Positions 7,765 through 15,476 of a stretch of 64,000 bases of DNA are shown here, one piece after another. Position numbers and translations under genes: made by a program. Position 1 is the stretch's first letter. Each line of letters starts with the position of its first letter. This DNA is from Thermoanaerobaculia bacterium (lineage in GTDB: Bacteria > Acidobacteriota > Thermoanaerobaculia > Multivoradales > JAHEKO01), in assembly GCA_947259925.1 (NCBI GenBank), contig CAMYOG010000046.1, positions 41,075 through 105,074 on the forward strand. The letters are read 5' to 3'. Below the pieces are notes generated by a model. That model worked only from the letters and a program-made list of their open reading frames with translations. It searched no databases and was not told where the DNA came from.

Positions 7765-8748
7765 CTATTTTCGGAGAACCCTGAGATAGTACCTGCCCAC
7801 GAGCTCGAGGTCACCGCTCGCGGTCGCGCCGCTCAGGCGAATGGAGTAGTCACCTCGAGGCAGCAGGTCAGCCGGCAGTGAGAGGGCGACGGCCACTCTG
7901 CCGTCAATTGTCTCGGCCTCCAGCTTCGCCTGACTCCAGAGCTCGTCACCTGCGGCGTCGTTGAGAACGGCTCGGTAATTCGCGTAATCGTCGATGCCCA
8001 GGTCGAGCAGGAGTCGGGCCAGAATCGCTTCCTCGGGGAGCACCACTCGCTCCATCTCGCCTCCACCCCGCATGAGACCGGGCGAGAGCCAGATCGAGGC
8101 GATCGATACGATCGGTGTAGCGCCTCTCAGGGACTCCAGTTCTCCCTGCAGTGCCATGCGCAAGGTGCGCTCGTCTTGCAGCTCGCCTGCGATCTGGTCA
8201 GCGCGATTCTGCTGCTCGGCAAACTGCTGGCGTGCGGCCGCCTCCGTTTCCGCGAGCGCTTCCTGCTCACGAGTGGCCTGAACGAGCTGATCTTCCAGCA
8301 GCTGATTGTTCAGCAGGATCCATGCACCTCCGACCACGACGGCGGCTAGCGCGGCGGCCATTGCAGCTCCCCACGCGGGACGGGTGAACAGCGCCGGCAG
8401 CCGCGGTCGAAACGCGAGGGGCTCTCTGAGAGGCTCCTCTGTCTGCCGGATTCGTCGAGCACCGCTCTCCTCGAGATGGTCTCTGAAAGCGCGCGCGAAG
8501 CTCAGCGCTGAGCTCAGCTTCCGGCGACGCTCCGGGTCGCCCAAGAAGTTGTTCTCGAAGGTCGGTATCTCGTCTCCAGCGAGCTCGTCCCAGACGAACT
8601 CGTCGATGAGCTCGTCCTCGGTTTCACCGAGCAGCTTCTCGAAGGCCTCGTCGTCCGCCTCGCGGAGCCAGGCCTCGACCTCCTCGTGCAGGTCGGAGAA
8701 CGGGTCCGCAAGGAGATAACGTCTGAACTCGCTCTTTCTCAGCTTCAT
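7765..8748 (-). CDS. Single-span coiled-coil membrane protein, anti-sigma-like
   Basis: I use the ATG at 8746-8748 (MKLRKSEF) because gtggag precedes it; an ATG five codons earlier at 8763 is also possible. Counting from that earlier ATG, residues 1-125 are acidic and soluble. They contain 'DELIDEFVWDEL...FENNFLGDPERRRKL', which resembles zinc-less anti-sigma (zf-HC2-like) N-termini. One membrane span follows at about 130-152, then a coiled coil at about 153-213 and a beta-rich domain at about 217-332. The expected topology is N-terminus in the cytoplasm and coiled coil plus beta domain in the periplasm. It follows the sigma gene by 67 bases. An anti-sigma role is inferred from position and the motif, not proven. 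Confidence 0.6.
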   Translation of the reverse strand: MKLRKSEFRRYLLADPFSDLHEEVEAWLREADDEAFEKLLGETEDELIDEFVWDELAGDEIPTFENNFLGDPERRRKLSSALSFARAFRDHLEESGARRIRQTEEPLREPLAFRPRLPALFTRPAWGAAMAAALAAVVVGGAWILLNNQLLEDQLVQATREQEALAETEAAARQQFAEQQNRADQIAGELQDERTLRMALQGELESLRGATPIVSIASIWLSPGLMRGGGEMERVVLPEEAILARLLLDLGIDDYANYRAVLNDAAGDELWSQAKLEAETIDGRVAVALSLPADLLPRGDYSIRLSGATASGDLELVGRYYLRVLRK

Positions 8749-8815
8749 CAGCTCCACCCACATCCGCTCGTCCTCACCGCCTCCGTATGCAAAGGACCAA
8801 GAAGCCCGTTTCGTT

Positions 8816-9412
8816 TCATACCGCGCTCCGAGCCTCTACGCATTCGAGAACACACTTCCTGAGGACGGCTCGGAGGCGGCAGACTCTGATTCGCAGGGCG
8901 TTCAGGGGCACCTTCAGCTGCTCCGCCAGCTCCTTCCGGTGCTCGATCTTCGCCCTCTTCTCCCCAAGGTAGTAGCCGAGAACAAGCTCCCGATTCGCGT
9001 CGGAGAAGCTCGCCAGGCACTGCTCCAGACACCGATCCATGAGCTCCTTGTTCTCCTGGTCCTCGAGATCCGGCTCTGGAGCCGGTAGGCACAGAGGCAA
9101 GGGTTGCGTTCTGTACCGCTCCCTCAACGACTCCTGGAACACGTGCTTCGCGAAGGCACGGAAGAACGGGAATGGCGGGCCGACACAAGGGCCGGTGAGT
9201 TTCTCGCACTGAACCGCCGCGCGGTCGATCGTGTCGTGGGCCAGGACCTCGGGATCGTCGGCTCCGTAGCTCTGGAACATGCGCGTGAGCTGGACCCTGA
9301 TCTTCTCGAGCTCCTGCATGGCTGCACGCCGATCCCTCGGGTCGAGGAACTCATAGAGCCGGGGATAGGACTCCGGGGTCAGCTTGCTCCATGCTTGCGG
9401 CTTGAACGTCAT
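8816..9412 (-). CDS. Sigma-70-family (ECF-like) RNA polymerase sigma factor
   Basis: Region 2 is visible as 'DPEVLAHDTIDRAA' and 'FFRAFAKHVFQESLRERY'. Region 4 is 'CLASFSDANRELVLGYYLGE...KVPLNALRIRVCRLR', a typical -35-binding helix-turn-helix. I recall sigma factors with this 'NRELVL.YY.GEK.AKIE.R..LAE' signature from Acidobacteria, beside CHAT proteins. I take the ATG at 9412, 16 bases after the CHAT gene stop, giving 198 residues. A TTG at 9454 would overlap the CHAT gene by 26 bases. Translational coupling with the CHAT gene is likely. The anti-sigma-like protein comes next. The target promoter is unknown. Confidence 0.8.
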   Translation of the reverse strand: MTFKPQAWSKLTPESYPRLYEFLDPRDRRAAMQELEKIRVQLTRMFQSYGADDPEVLAHDTIDRAAVQCEKLTGPCVGPPFPFFRAFAKHVFQESLRERYRTQPLPLCLPAPEPDLEDQENKELMDRCLEQCLASFSDANRELVLGYYLGEKRAKIEHRKELAEQLKVPLNALRIRVCRLRAVLRKCVLECVEARSAV

Positions 9413-9428
9413 CTCGGTCGAGAGAGGC

Positions 9429-12400
9429 TCATCGCCACTCTCCCTGTAGGACAAAGGCGGCCCAGAAGAAGGGGGGGCGCCAGGGCTTCTGACGCCACAT
9501 CTCGGTCTGAGCCTGCCGCAGTGCCGCCGCCGGCGAGCGCTGTTCTTTCAACATCCCGTGGTAGAAGCGGCGCATGAGCTCCTGGGTGGCTTCGTCATCG
9601 ACCTTCCACAAGCTGGCCACCACCCGTTGTGCACCCGCGTACATGAACCCGCGCACGATTCCGACCAGTCCCTCTCCCCGGACCTCTTTTCCCAGTGCGG
9701 TGTTGCATGCGCTGAGTACGACCAGCTCCACAGGCAGCTCCAGGTTGTAGATGTCATGGAGCCCGAGGAAGCCGTTTTGTGGGTTCCCGTTCCTGTCCAC
9801 CATCGACAGCATGATGCCGGACAGTCCAGGATTCTCGCTGTTCACCAGGCCGTGTGTGGCGAAATGGACGATGCGGTACTCGCCCAGCTCCGGGCTCATG
9901 GCCGTGTCTCGGCTCGCCTCGAAACCGATCGCCTTGAGGCTGGCGCCCGCGGGCGCTGCCGCTACGATCGCATCCGCCTCGCGGCGAGTGGCCATGAGAC
10001 GCGGAACGCTGAAGGTCCCATCGTCGAGGAAACTGGCTTGTCGCAGGGCTCGATGCACCGGCTGTACGGCACCTGTCGACCGCGAGACGTCGCTCGACGC
10101 GTCAGTGCTGTCCATCGCGGCGAGGAGACGCGGATCATCGAGCTCGAACACCGGATCGGCCAGAACCGCCACCGACAGGGGGCGTGACCTCCTCCCCGCC
10201 GTTTCCCGACGCAGCACCGCCAGAGCGGACGCCGAGGGCAGGTTGACGATCTCGTGCTCGATCGCCATGGGAACGGGACTCCCGTTGGTTCCCGGCACGG
10301 GCAGTGCCCCGAACGGTACGTACTGCAGCGCCCCATCAGGGACGATCAGGAGCCTCATGCCCGCGAGCCGATCGGCAACCGGGCCGAGGAGAACCTCGCT
10401 CAGTCGTGCGGCCGCGGACCAGTACCGACTATCCGCCTCTCTCACCCGACGCCGGTGCTCGGCCAGGGTCTCCCCGGCGACGGGCTGTCGCGCGGTCAGG
10501 AGCTCGTAGACGCCCCGGGTCGCCTGGTCGATCTGATCCTTGGGAGGTAGCACATAGCCGGCGTGCTCCCGTTCCGAGACCACCCACAGGAAGCTACGTT
10601 CTTCGCCCAGGGCGTACTCCAGAAGCAGCGTCCGGTCGTCGAGAACCTGCTGCTGAATCTCCTCGAGGGTCGCAGGCTGTGGCTGGGTCAGAGCCGCGTA
10701 ACGCGGACTCTTGCTGCGGAGCTGGGCCTGAATCTGATCGTAGCGAAGGGTCAGCTCTCGGATCTCCTCGTCCAGCGCCTCGACCTCCTCCGGGTCCGAC
10801 TCCTCGCTCAACAGCCGCATCAGTCGCTCGGTCTTGCCCTCGAGTGTTCGCTTCAATCGTCGCTCGCTGTCGAGGAGCTCCGGTGCGGCTCCGCGGCGGA
10901 TGTCGACTTGGGCTTCGGCGAGACTCTCGAGCAGGGACCGAGCCCGCGAGCGCTCACTCGCCCGCAGGGCCTCCGCTACCAGATCTGCTTGAGGATAGCT
11001 CTCGGCGAGACGCATGAGGAGCTCTGTGTGCAGCTCGTAGTACTGATGAATCGAGGCCAGGTAGGAAGCGCGAAGCTCTCGGCTGGCGACGCCGAAGCGC
11101 AGCGACTCCACGATGCGCAGAGAGTCTTCGATGTGCTGCCGCGCTTCATGCAGGTCGCCCTGAGCTTTCGTCAACCAGGCCAGGCCGTAGAGCCCCATCG
11201 CCTCATGGAACTGATCGCCTGCCACCCGGCTCGACTCCACGGCTCGGAGAGCGTGCTCGAGCGCCTTCTCGCGCTCACCCAACTGCTCGTAGGCGCGGGC
11301 CATATCTCCGAAGGTGTAGGCCTCGAACCTGCGGTCCTCGCCCTGTCTCGAGAGAGACAGAGCCTCTTCGTAGAAAGACAACGCCTTGCGCGGCTCTTCC
11401 GAAAGGTGATGTCCGAGTCCGAGAAGCCGAAGTGAGTAAGCCTCCCACCTCTTGTTGCCCAGCTCCCGGCTCAACATGAGAGCTTGCCGAGAACAAGTGA
11501 AGGCAAGCTCATGATCGCCGAGCATCAGATGAACCTCGCCGAGAGCGTGGAGGGTCTGCACTTCGGCGTCGCGGAGCCCCGCGCCCGAGAAGAGCTCTAG
11601 GGCCTGGTTCCAGTAAGTCAGGGCGCTGCGGCTCTCACCCAGCAGGTGGAGGACATCGCCGACACCGACCAGAACACTCGCCTGCCAGACGACATCGCCC
11701 ATGGGCTCGACGAGACCCATCGCCTGGTTGAACAGGTTCAAGGCTTGTTGATACTCGCCCAGACGCTCCTCCAGTCGCCCGAGGGCGACCAGCGTCAGGG
11801 CCACTCCTCGCCTGTCCCCGAGTGCCTCCCATCGGGACAGAGCGGCCCGATAGTGCGCGCTGGCGCGATCGAACTCGTCGAGGTCCGAGTAGGAGTAGCC
11901 CAGCAGGAGTGATGTGTTCGCTTGGTGCCATCGGTCCCCTACCCCCTGCCACAGGGGCTCGGCTCCGCGGTAGAACTCGAGGGCTTCCTTCTGAGCGCCG
12001 CGATGGTAGGCAGCCTCACCGAGACAGATCAGCGCGGCTGCCTCTCCCCTCGAGCTCTCGAGATGATGAGCCAGCGAGAGGGCCTCGCTGCAATTCCTCA
12101 GGGCCTCGTCCTCGTCGCCGAGCAGGGCTTGCACGACGCCGACATGGCTCAGCATCTCGGCTTCCAGGACGCGATCGCCGGACTCCCTACTGAGACCGAG
12201 CGCCTCACCGTACGACTCCAGGGAGCTCCGCAGCGCACCCATCTGCTCGTGAATGGACCCGATGCGGTAGCTCGCTCTCGCGGCCTCGCGCAACTCACCG
12301 CACCGCGCCCACTCACGGCCGGCGACACGGTATTTCTCGATCGCCTCTCGACTGGTCTCCTTCTCGTAGAGGCGTCGCAACCTGTCCGCTTCGGCGCGGT

Positions 12401-12527
12401 ATGTCTCCGCCCGATGCGGACAGTCTTCCCCGGCGGTCGTGCCGGGGTCGAAGCTCTCCTGTCCGGCTGTGGGGACCGGACCAGCCAGCAGGAGGCAAAC
12501 CGAGATCGCGACCGAGAGTCGCTTCAT
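9429..12527 (-). CDS. TPR-CHAT caspase-fold protease with signal peptide
   Basis: The 1032-residue protein begins with an export signal (MKRLSVAISVCLLL...TAGQ). About a dozen TPR-type helix pairs follow at about 35-500, then a helical coiled region at about 520-640, then a CHAT domain from about 680 to the end. The clan-CD dyad is intact: His892 in 'VHFATHG' and Cys941 in 'LSACNTA', followed by the usual 'GEGLVGIVRGFMYAGA' and 'SLWKV.D.AT' helices. CHAT proteases are caspase/separase relatives, and the TPR part normally reads a protein or complex that gates cleavage. Export is notable because the CRISPR-linked TPR-CHAT enzyme is cytoplasmic. The gene lies 13 bases after the C11 gene and just before the sigma gene. 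Confidence 0.85.
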   Translation of the reverse strand: MKRLSVAISVCLLLAGPVPTAGQESFDPGTTAGEDCPHRAETYRAEADRLRRLYEKETSREAIEKYRVAGREWARCGELREAARASYRIGSIHEQMGALRSSLESYGEALGLSRESGDRVLEAEMLSHVGVVQALLGDEDEALRNCSEALSLAHHLESSRGEAAALICLGEAAYHRGAQKEALEFYRGAEPLWQGVGDRWHQANTSLLLGYSYSDLDEFDRASAHYRAALSRWEALGDRRGVALTLVALGRLEERLGEYQQALNLFNQAMGLVEPMGDVVWQASVLVGVGDVLHLLGESRSALTYWNQALELFSGAGLRDAEVQTLHALGEVHLMLGDHELAFTCSRQALMLSRELGNKRWEAYSLRLLGLGHHLSEEPRKALSFYEEALSLSRQGEDRRFEAYTFGDMARAYEQLGEREKALEHALRAVESSRVAGDQFHEAMGLYGLAWLTKAQGDLHEARQHIEDSLRIVESLRFGVASRELRASYLASIHQYYELHTELLMRLAESYPQADLVAEALRASERSRARSLLESLAEAQVDIRRGAAPELLDSERRLKRTLEGKTERLMRLLSEESDPEEVEALDEEIRELTLRYDQIQAQLRSKSPRYAALTQPQPATLEEIQQQVLDDRTLLLEYALGEERSFLWVVSEREHAGYVLPPKDQIDQATRGVYELLTARQPVAGETLAEHRRRVREADSRYWSAAARLSEVLLGPVADRLAGMRLLIVPDGALQYVPFGALPVPGTNGSPVPMAIEHEIVNLPSASALAVLRRETAGRRSRPLSVAVLADPVFELDDPRLLAAMDSTDASSDVSRSTGAVQPVHRALRQASFLDDGTFSVPRLMATRREADAIVAAAPAGASLKAIGFEASRDTAMSPELGEYRIVHFATHGLVNSENPGLSGIMLSMVDRNGNPQNGFLGLHDIYNLELPVELVVLSACNTALGKEVRGEGLVGIVRGFMYAGAQRVVASLWKVDDEATQELMRRFYHGMLKEQRSPAAALRQAQTEMWRQKPWRPPFFWAAFVLQGEWR

Positions 12528-12540
12528 GGCATCCGGGCTC

Positions 12541-14031
12541 TCAGTGCAGTACCGCTTTCTCCCGGGCCTCCACGGTTCGGCTCGGCAAGGGCGGGCAGAA
12601 GACCTTCCCGAACGCGGGCGCGAGGTTCTTCACCCGGCGCTCACGAGCTCCAGCCCGGTTCCTGCGATAGCGATTCCTGCGGTAGCGGTTCCTGCGATAG
12701 CGATCCCACTTCTCCGGGGGGTCGCCGGGGTCCGGGCTTTCGAGCTCTCGGACATCCTCGCCCGTGTACGCACTCAATTCGGGGACCAGATCCCGTCGCG
12801 TTTCCTTCACGTATTTGTTGAGGAAGCCGAGCCAGCCCTTCGCCCACCGCGATGCTCGGCGGCTCTCCCCGTGCACCAGCTCGGAGTAGTCGTCAGTGAC
12901 TACCGCCCACGGGAAATAGATCGACAAGCCATGGGAGTACTGGTACGCGAAGCCGCTGAATCCGGACTGGATCACCGACTTCATGACGCCCGTGCTTACT
13001 GCTCCGAGGCGCTCCTGGAGAACACCGTCCCAATCGAGCTTCTGGGCCTCCAGCTGCTTCCTGAGCTTGTTGCAGAAGTCTGCCAGGTCGACATACTGGT
13101 CGTACTTGAAGGTCTGTGCCCACCAGTGAGCGAGAAGGACCTGATCTCGGAGTCGCTCATCAGAGATGGCTTCGCTCAGCGCTTCTCCGAGGCTCTCAAC
13201 GGCCTTCGGTAGCGTCTTCAACTCGGAAAGCTTGATCGCGGCCAGATCGACCGAGCGGCCGGCACTCCGACCGAAGTCGCAGTAGTAGTCGACGTACTCC
13301 TTGACGATGGTCCTGGCCAACTGCTCGGGGCTCTGATGCTCTCCGGTGCGCTCATACCTGTTTCGGCTCGCTTCCAGGATCCGGTGGTAGGGCCAGCCGA
13401 ACTCGGGCTCATAGCCCTCGGCGCCAATCAGGATGCGAACGCGCGCTTTGAGCATCTCGCTACAAACCTCGAACATGCTCATGAAGCAGGCGTCCAGTCC
13501 GAGGATGTCGATCCGACCCCTGGCGCGTTTCAGAGCCTTTTGAAGCTCATCGGCTGTCAGAGCTTCTCGAAGCTCCGGGATGGTCAGTGAATCGACCGGG
13601 TTGTCGTCGCGCAGGAGGTAGTTCTCCGTGATGCCGCTGCCGTGCCCGGAGAGAACCAGCGCGTAGTGTTTGGCGGGTCTCGATTCCACGGCCCAGGTGA
13701 TGAACTCGCTCAGCGCCTCTGGGCTTCCCGAGTTCATTTCACCCCGCTCTTTTCCCTCTAGGTCGCGAACTTCCTCGACCCTGAAGTACTCGAGATCCGG
13801 GTCCTCCGGTGCTGCCTCCCATCTCTCCTTCGAGAAGAGGTAGCGCTGGGTGGCGATTCCCAGCCCGCTCGGATCGAACTGGGCCAGGACACTTACGTCG
13901 GGGATCATCCCGGTCGCCTTGATCTGCTCTAAAGCCAGGACCATCTCCTCGCTCAAATTGTTGTCACCGGCGAAATAGACCATGAAGGTCCACTTGTCCT
14001 GGGGCCGCTCGTTCTGCTTGTCTTTCGCCAT
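12541..14031 (-). CDS. Clostripain-like cysteine protease (peptidase C11)
   Basis: The 496-residue protein has no signal peptide, so it is predicted cytoplasmic. 'WTFMVYFAGDNNL' at 14-26 is the classic C11 first strand. The catalytic dyad is His130 in 'LSGHGSG' and Cys182 in 'LGLDACFM', with the family's 'GAEG.EP..GWPY' region after it. Clostripain-type enzymes cut after Arg or Lys and often self-process. The C-terminus carries three R-Y-R-R-N repeats (bases 12659-12703), a very basic tail that could bind nucleic acid or act as an autoprocessing substrate. A good ribosome site (aggagaaag) precedes the ATG. It is the second caspase-fold protease in this operon, 13 bases before the TPR-CHAT gene. 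Confidence 0.85.
   Translation of the reverse strand: MAKDKQNERPQDKWTFMVYFAGDNNLSEEMVLALEQIKATGMIPDVSVLAQFDPSGLGIATQRYLFSKERWEAAPEDPDLEYFRVEEVRDLEGKERGEMNSGSPEALSEFITWAVESRPAKHYALVLSGHGSGITENYLLRDDNPVDSLTIPELREALTADELQKALKRARGRIDILGLDACFMSMFEVCSEMLKARVRILIGAEGYEPEFGWPYHRILEASRNRYERTGEHQSPEQLARTIVKEYVDYYCDFGRSAGRSVDLAAIKLSELKTLPKAVESLGEALSEAISDERLRDQVLLAHWWAQTFKYDQYVDLADFCNKLRKQLEAQKLDWDGVLQERLGAVSTGVMKSVIQSGFSGFAYQYSHGLSIYFPWAVVTDDYSELVHGESRRASRWAKGWLGFLNKYVKETRRDLVPELSAYTGEDVRELESPDPGDPPEKWDRYRRNRYRRNRYRRNRAGARERRVKNLAPAFGKVFCPPLPSRTVEAREKAVLH
12659..12703 (-). repeat. Three 15-bp tandem repeats in the C11 gene
   Basis: Three in-frame 15-base units (consensus ttcctgcgatagcga on the plus strand) encode R-Y-R-R-N three times near the end of the C11 protease. 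Units 1 and 3 are identical and unit 2 differs at two positions, so the array is probably young and prone to copy-number change. Confidence 0.8.
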
Positions 14032-14080
14032 GGCTCTTTCTCCTGTTCGCAGTTGAAGAAAGCCCGGAGTGCACCGAGTC

Positions 14081-14959
14081 TCAGACCGCGCGGTCGTCCC
14101 GATGCTCTCCGGGCCAGTTGGTCCTCGTAATCGCCACCAGGTTGATGTCGTCGGGAGGCAGGTTGCCGTTGCCGAAGCGTGTGGCCTCCGCCATCAGGCC
14201 CTCGATGACCGCACTCCCCTCATGCCCCGCCAGTCGGCAGAGACTCTCGCGCAGCCGCTGGTCCTCGAACGCCTCGTTCTCGCTGGCCATGACCGAGCCG
14301 AGTCCGTCGGAGGCGACCAAGAACACGTCACCCGGCGCCAGACTCAGCGAGGAGACCTCGTAGCTCGTACGCCGTCGGTCGCCGAAAAGTCCAAGAGGAC
14401 GCCCGTTCAGACTCACTTCCTCCACCGTCCGCGAGCACGCGTGTAAGATGAACGGATGGGGCAGCCCAGCGTTCGCGAACCGGAGCTCGGAGCTGGTCAG
14501 GTCGAGACTCGCGACGCCGGCGGCTACGAACGCCGTGGAGGGAACGGCGGGATGAAGGCGGGCGTTCATCCCGGCCAACACCGCTCGTGGGCCACTGACG
14601 ACCCGGGCCGTCTCCTGGAAGACCGCTTTCAGGAGCATGGTCGTGAGGGCCGCTTCGAGCCCGTGTCCCATGACGTCCGAGACCAGTAGGGTCGCGCGGT
14701 CTCGGCACCGAACGAGGTCGTAGAAATCCCCACCGAGAGCCTCGCACGGTCGGTAGAGGGTCGCGAACCGATACTCTCCGTGCGGAACCGAAAGGTCGGG
14801 CAAGAGGCTCCGCTGGACCCGGGCCGCCCGTTCGAGCTGCTCCTCGACTGAGCGCTGACCGTCGGTGTGCCCTCCGCGCACCACGGTGCGTAGAAGCGAC
14901 TGGAAGTGCCCGTTCCGACGGGGCTCGGCTCTCCCGGCTGGTACGAGGGTCGGCATCAT
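14081..14959 (-). CDS. SpoIIE-type PP2C phosphatase (soluble)
   Basis: The PPM/SpoIIE phosphatase domain covers most of the protein. 'AARVQRSLLPD' is the usual entry helix. 'EALGGDFYDLV' and 'VSDVMGHGLEAAL' carry the metal-binding Asp residues, and 'VASDGL' and 'PPDDINLVAI' carry later ones. Such enzymes dephosphorylate STAS proteins like the one encoded at 7174-7593. The frame is open to 15238, but the extra upstream residues are Arg/Gly/Pro-rich and look non-coding. I therefore take the ATG at 14957-14959, which has no clear ribosome site, so the start is uncertain. It lies 49 bases before the C11 gene and is probably the first gene of that operon. Confidence 0.8.
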   Translation of the reverse strand: MMPTLVPAGRAEPRRNGHFQSLLRTVVRGGHTDGQRSVEEQLERAARVQRSLLPDLSVPHGEYRFATLYRPCEALGGDFYDLVRCRDRATLLVSDVMGHGLEAALTTMLLKAVFQETARVVSGPRAVLAGMNARLHPAVPSTAFVAAGVASLDLTSSELRFANAGLPHPFILHACSRTVEEVSLNGRPLGLFGDRRRTSYEVSSLSLAPGDVFLVASDGLGSVMASENEAFEDQRLRESLCRLAGHEGSAVIEGLMAEATRFGNGNLPPDDINLVAITRTNWPGEHRDDRAV

Positions 14960-15476
14960 TTCGTGCCCGGTTGCGTTGGACCGTCCTCCTGCACGTATAT
15001 GCCCGACCCCGGCAAAGGCTTTCAGGTGCGGCCGGTTTCCTTCACGGCAGATCCCCGTCCCCTGCCGTGGGAACTCGGCGGGAGCCCGAAACCGATAGAA
15101 GGTGGAGAACCCCCATGGAGGGCCAGCGACCCGATCTTCGCCGCCTGCGGTCCGTCCCGCCGACGCGAGGGTCATAGGCCCAAACCGGGCGCGGTGGCGA
15201 GGTTCTCGACACCGCTGTGCCGGTGTGCCTGCGCACACAAACGCCTCGCCAGATTCACTGGCTTACTTCCTTACGAAGAAAGCTAACACCCGTCGCCCTG
15301 GACGCCACCACTCCGACGGGTGGGGTCGCACGATCGGACTTCCGGAGGAGCCTGACGCCGACCGGCTCGGCTGCCGGCCGCGTGGACCTCACCCGGTACC
15401 CTCCGCGGGCTGTTGGCCGTCGGCTGACTCCTAGCCGTCGAACTTCAGAAGCGCCATGGTCGTGTCCGGTGGAACC
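14960..15476. other. Intergenic stretch between two SpoIIE genes, with hairpin
   Basis: No gene is convincing here. An inverted repeat with perfect 9-bp arms (cacccgtcg and cgacgggtg, 15287-15322, 18-base loop) lies about 155 bases beyond the stop of the upstream 7TM phosphatase. It may mark the end of that transcript or the start region of the C11/CHAT operon. I see no confident promoter. Confidence 0.4.

Noticed and set aside
9429..12527. Type III-E CRISPR (Craspase) locus
   Set aside because: TPR-CHAT and a sigma factor are present, but there is no repeat array, no gRAMP/Cas7-11 or other cas gene, and the CHAT protein carries an export signal.
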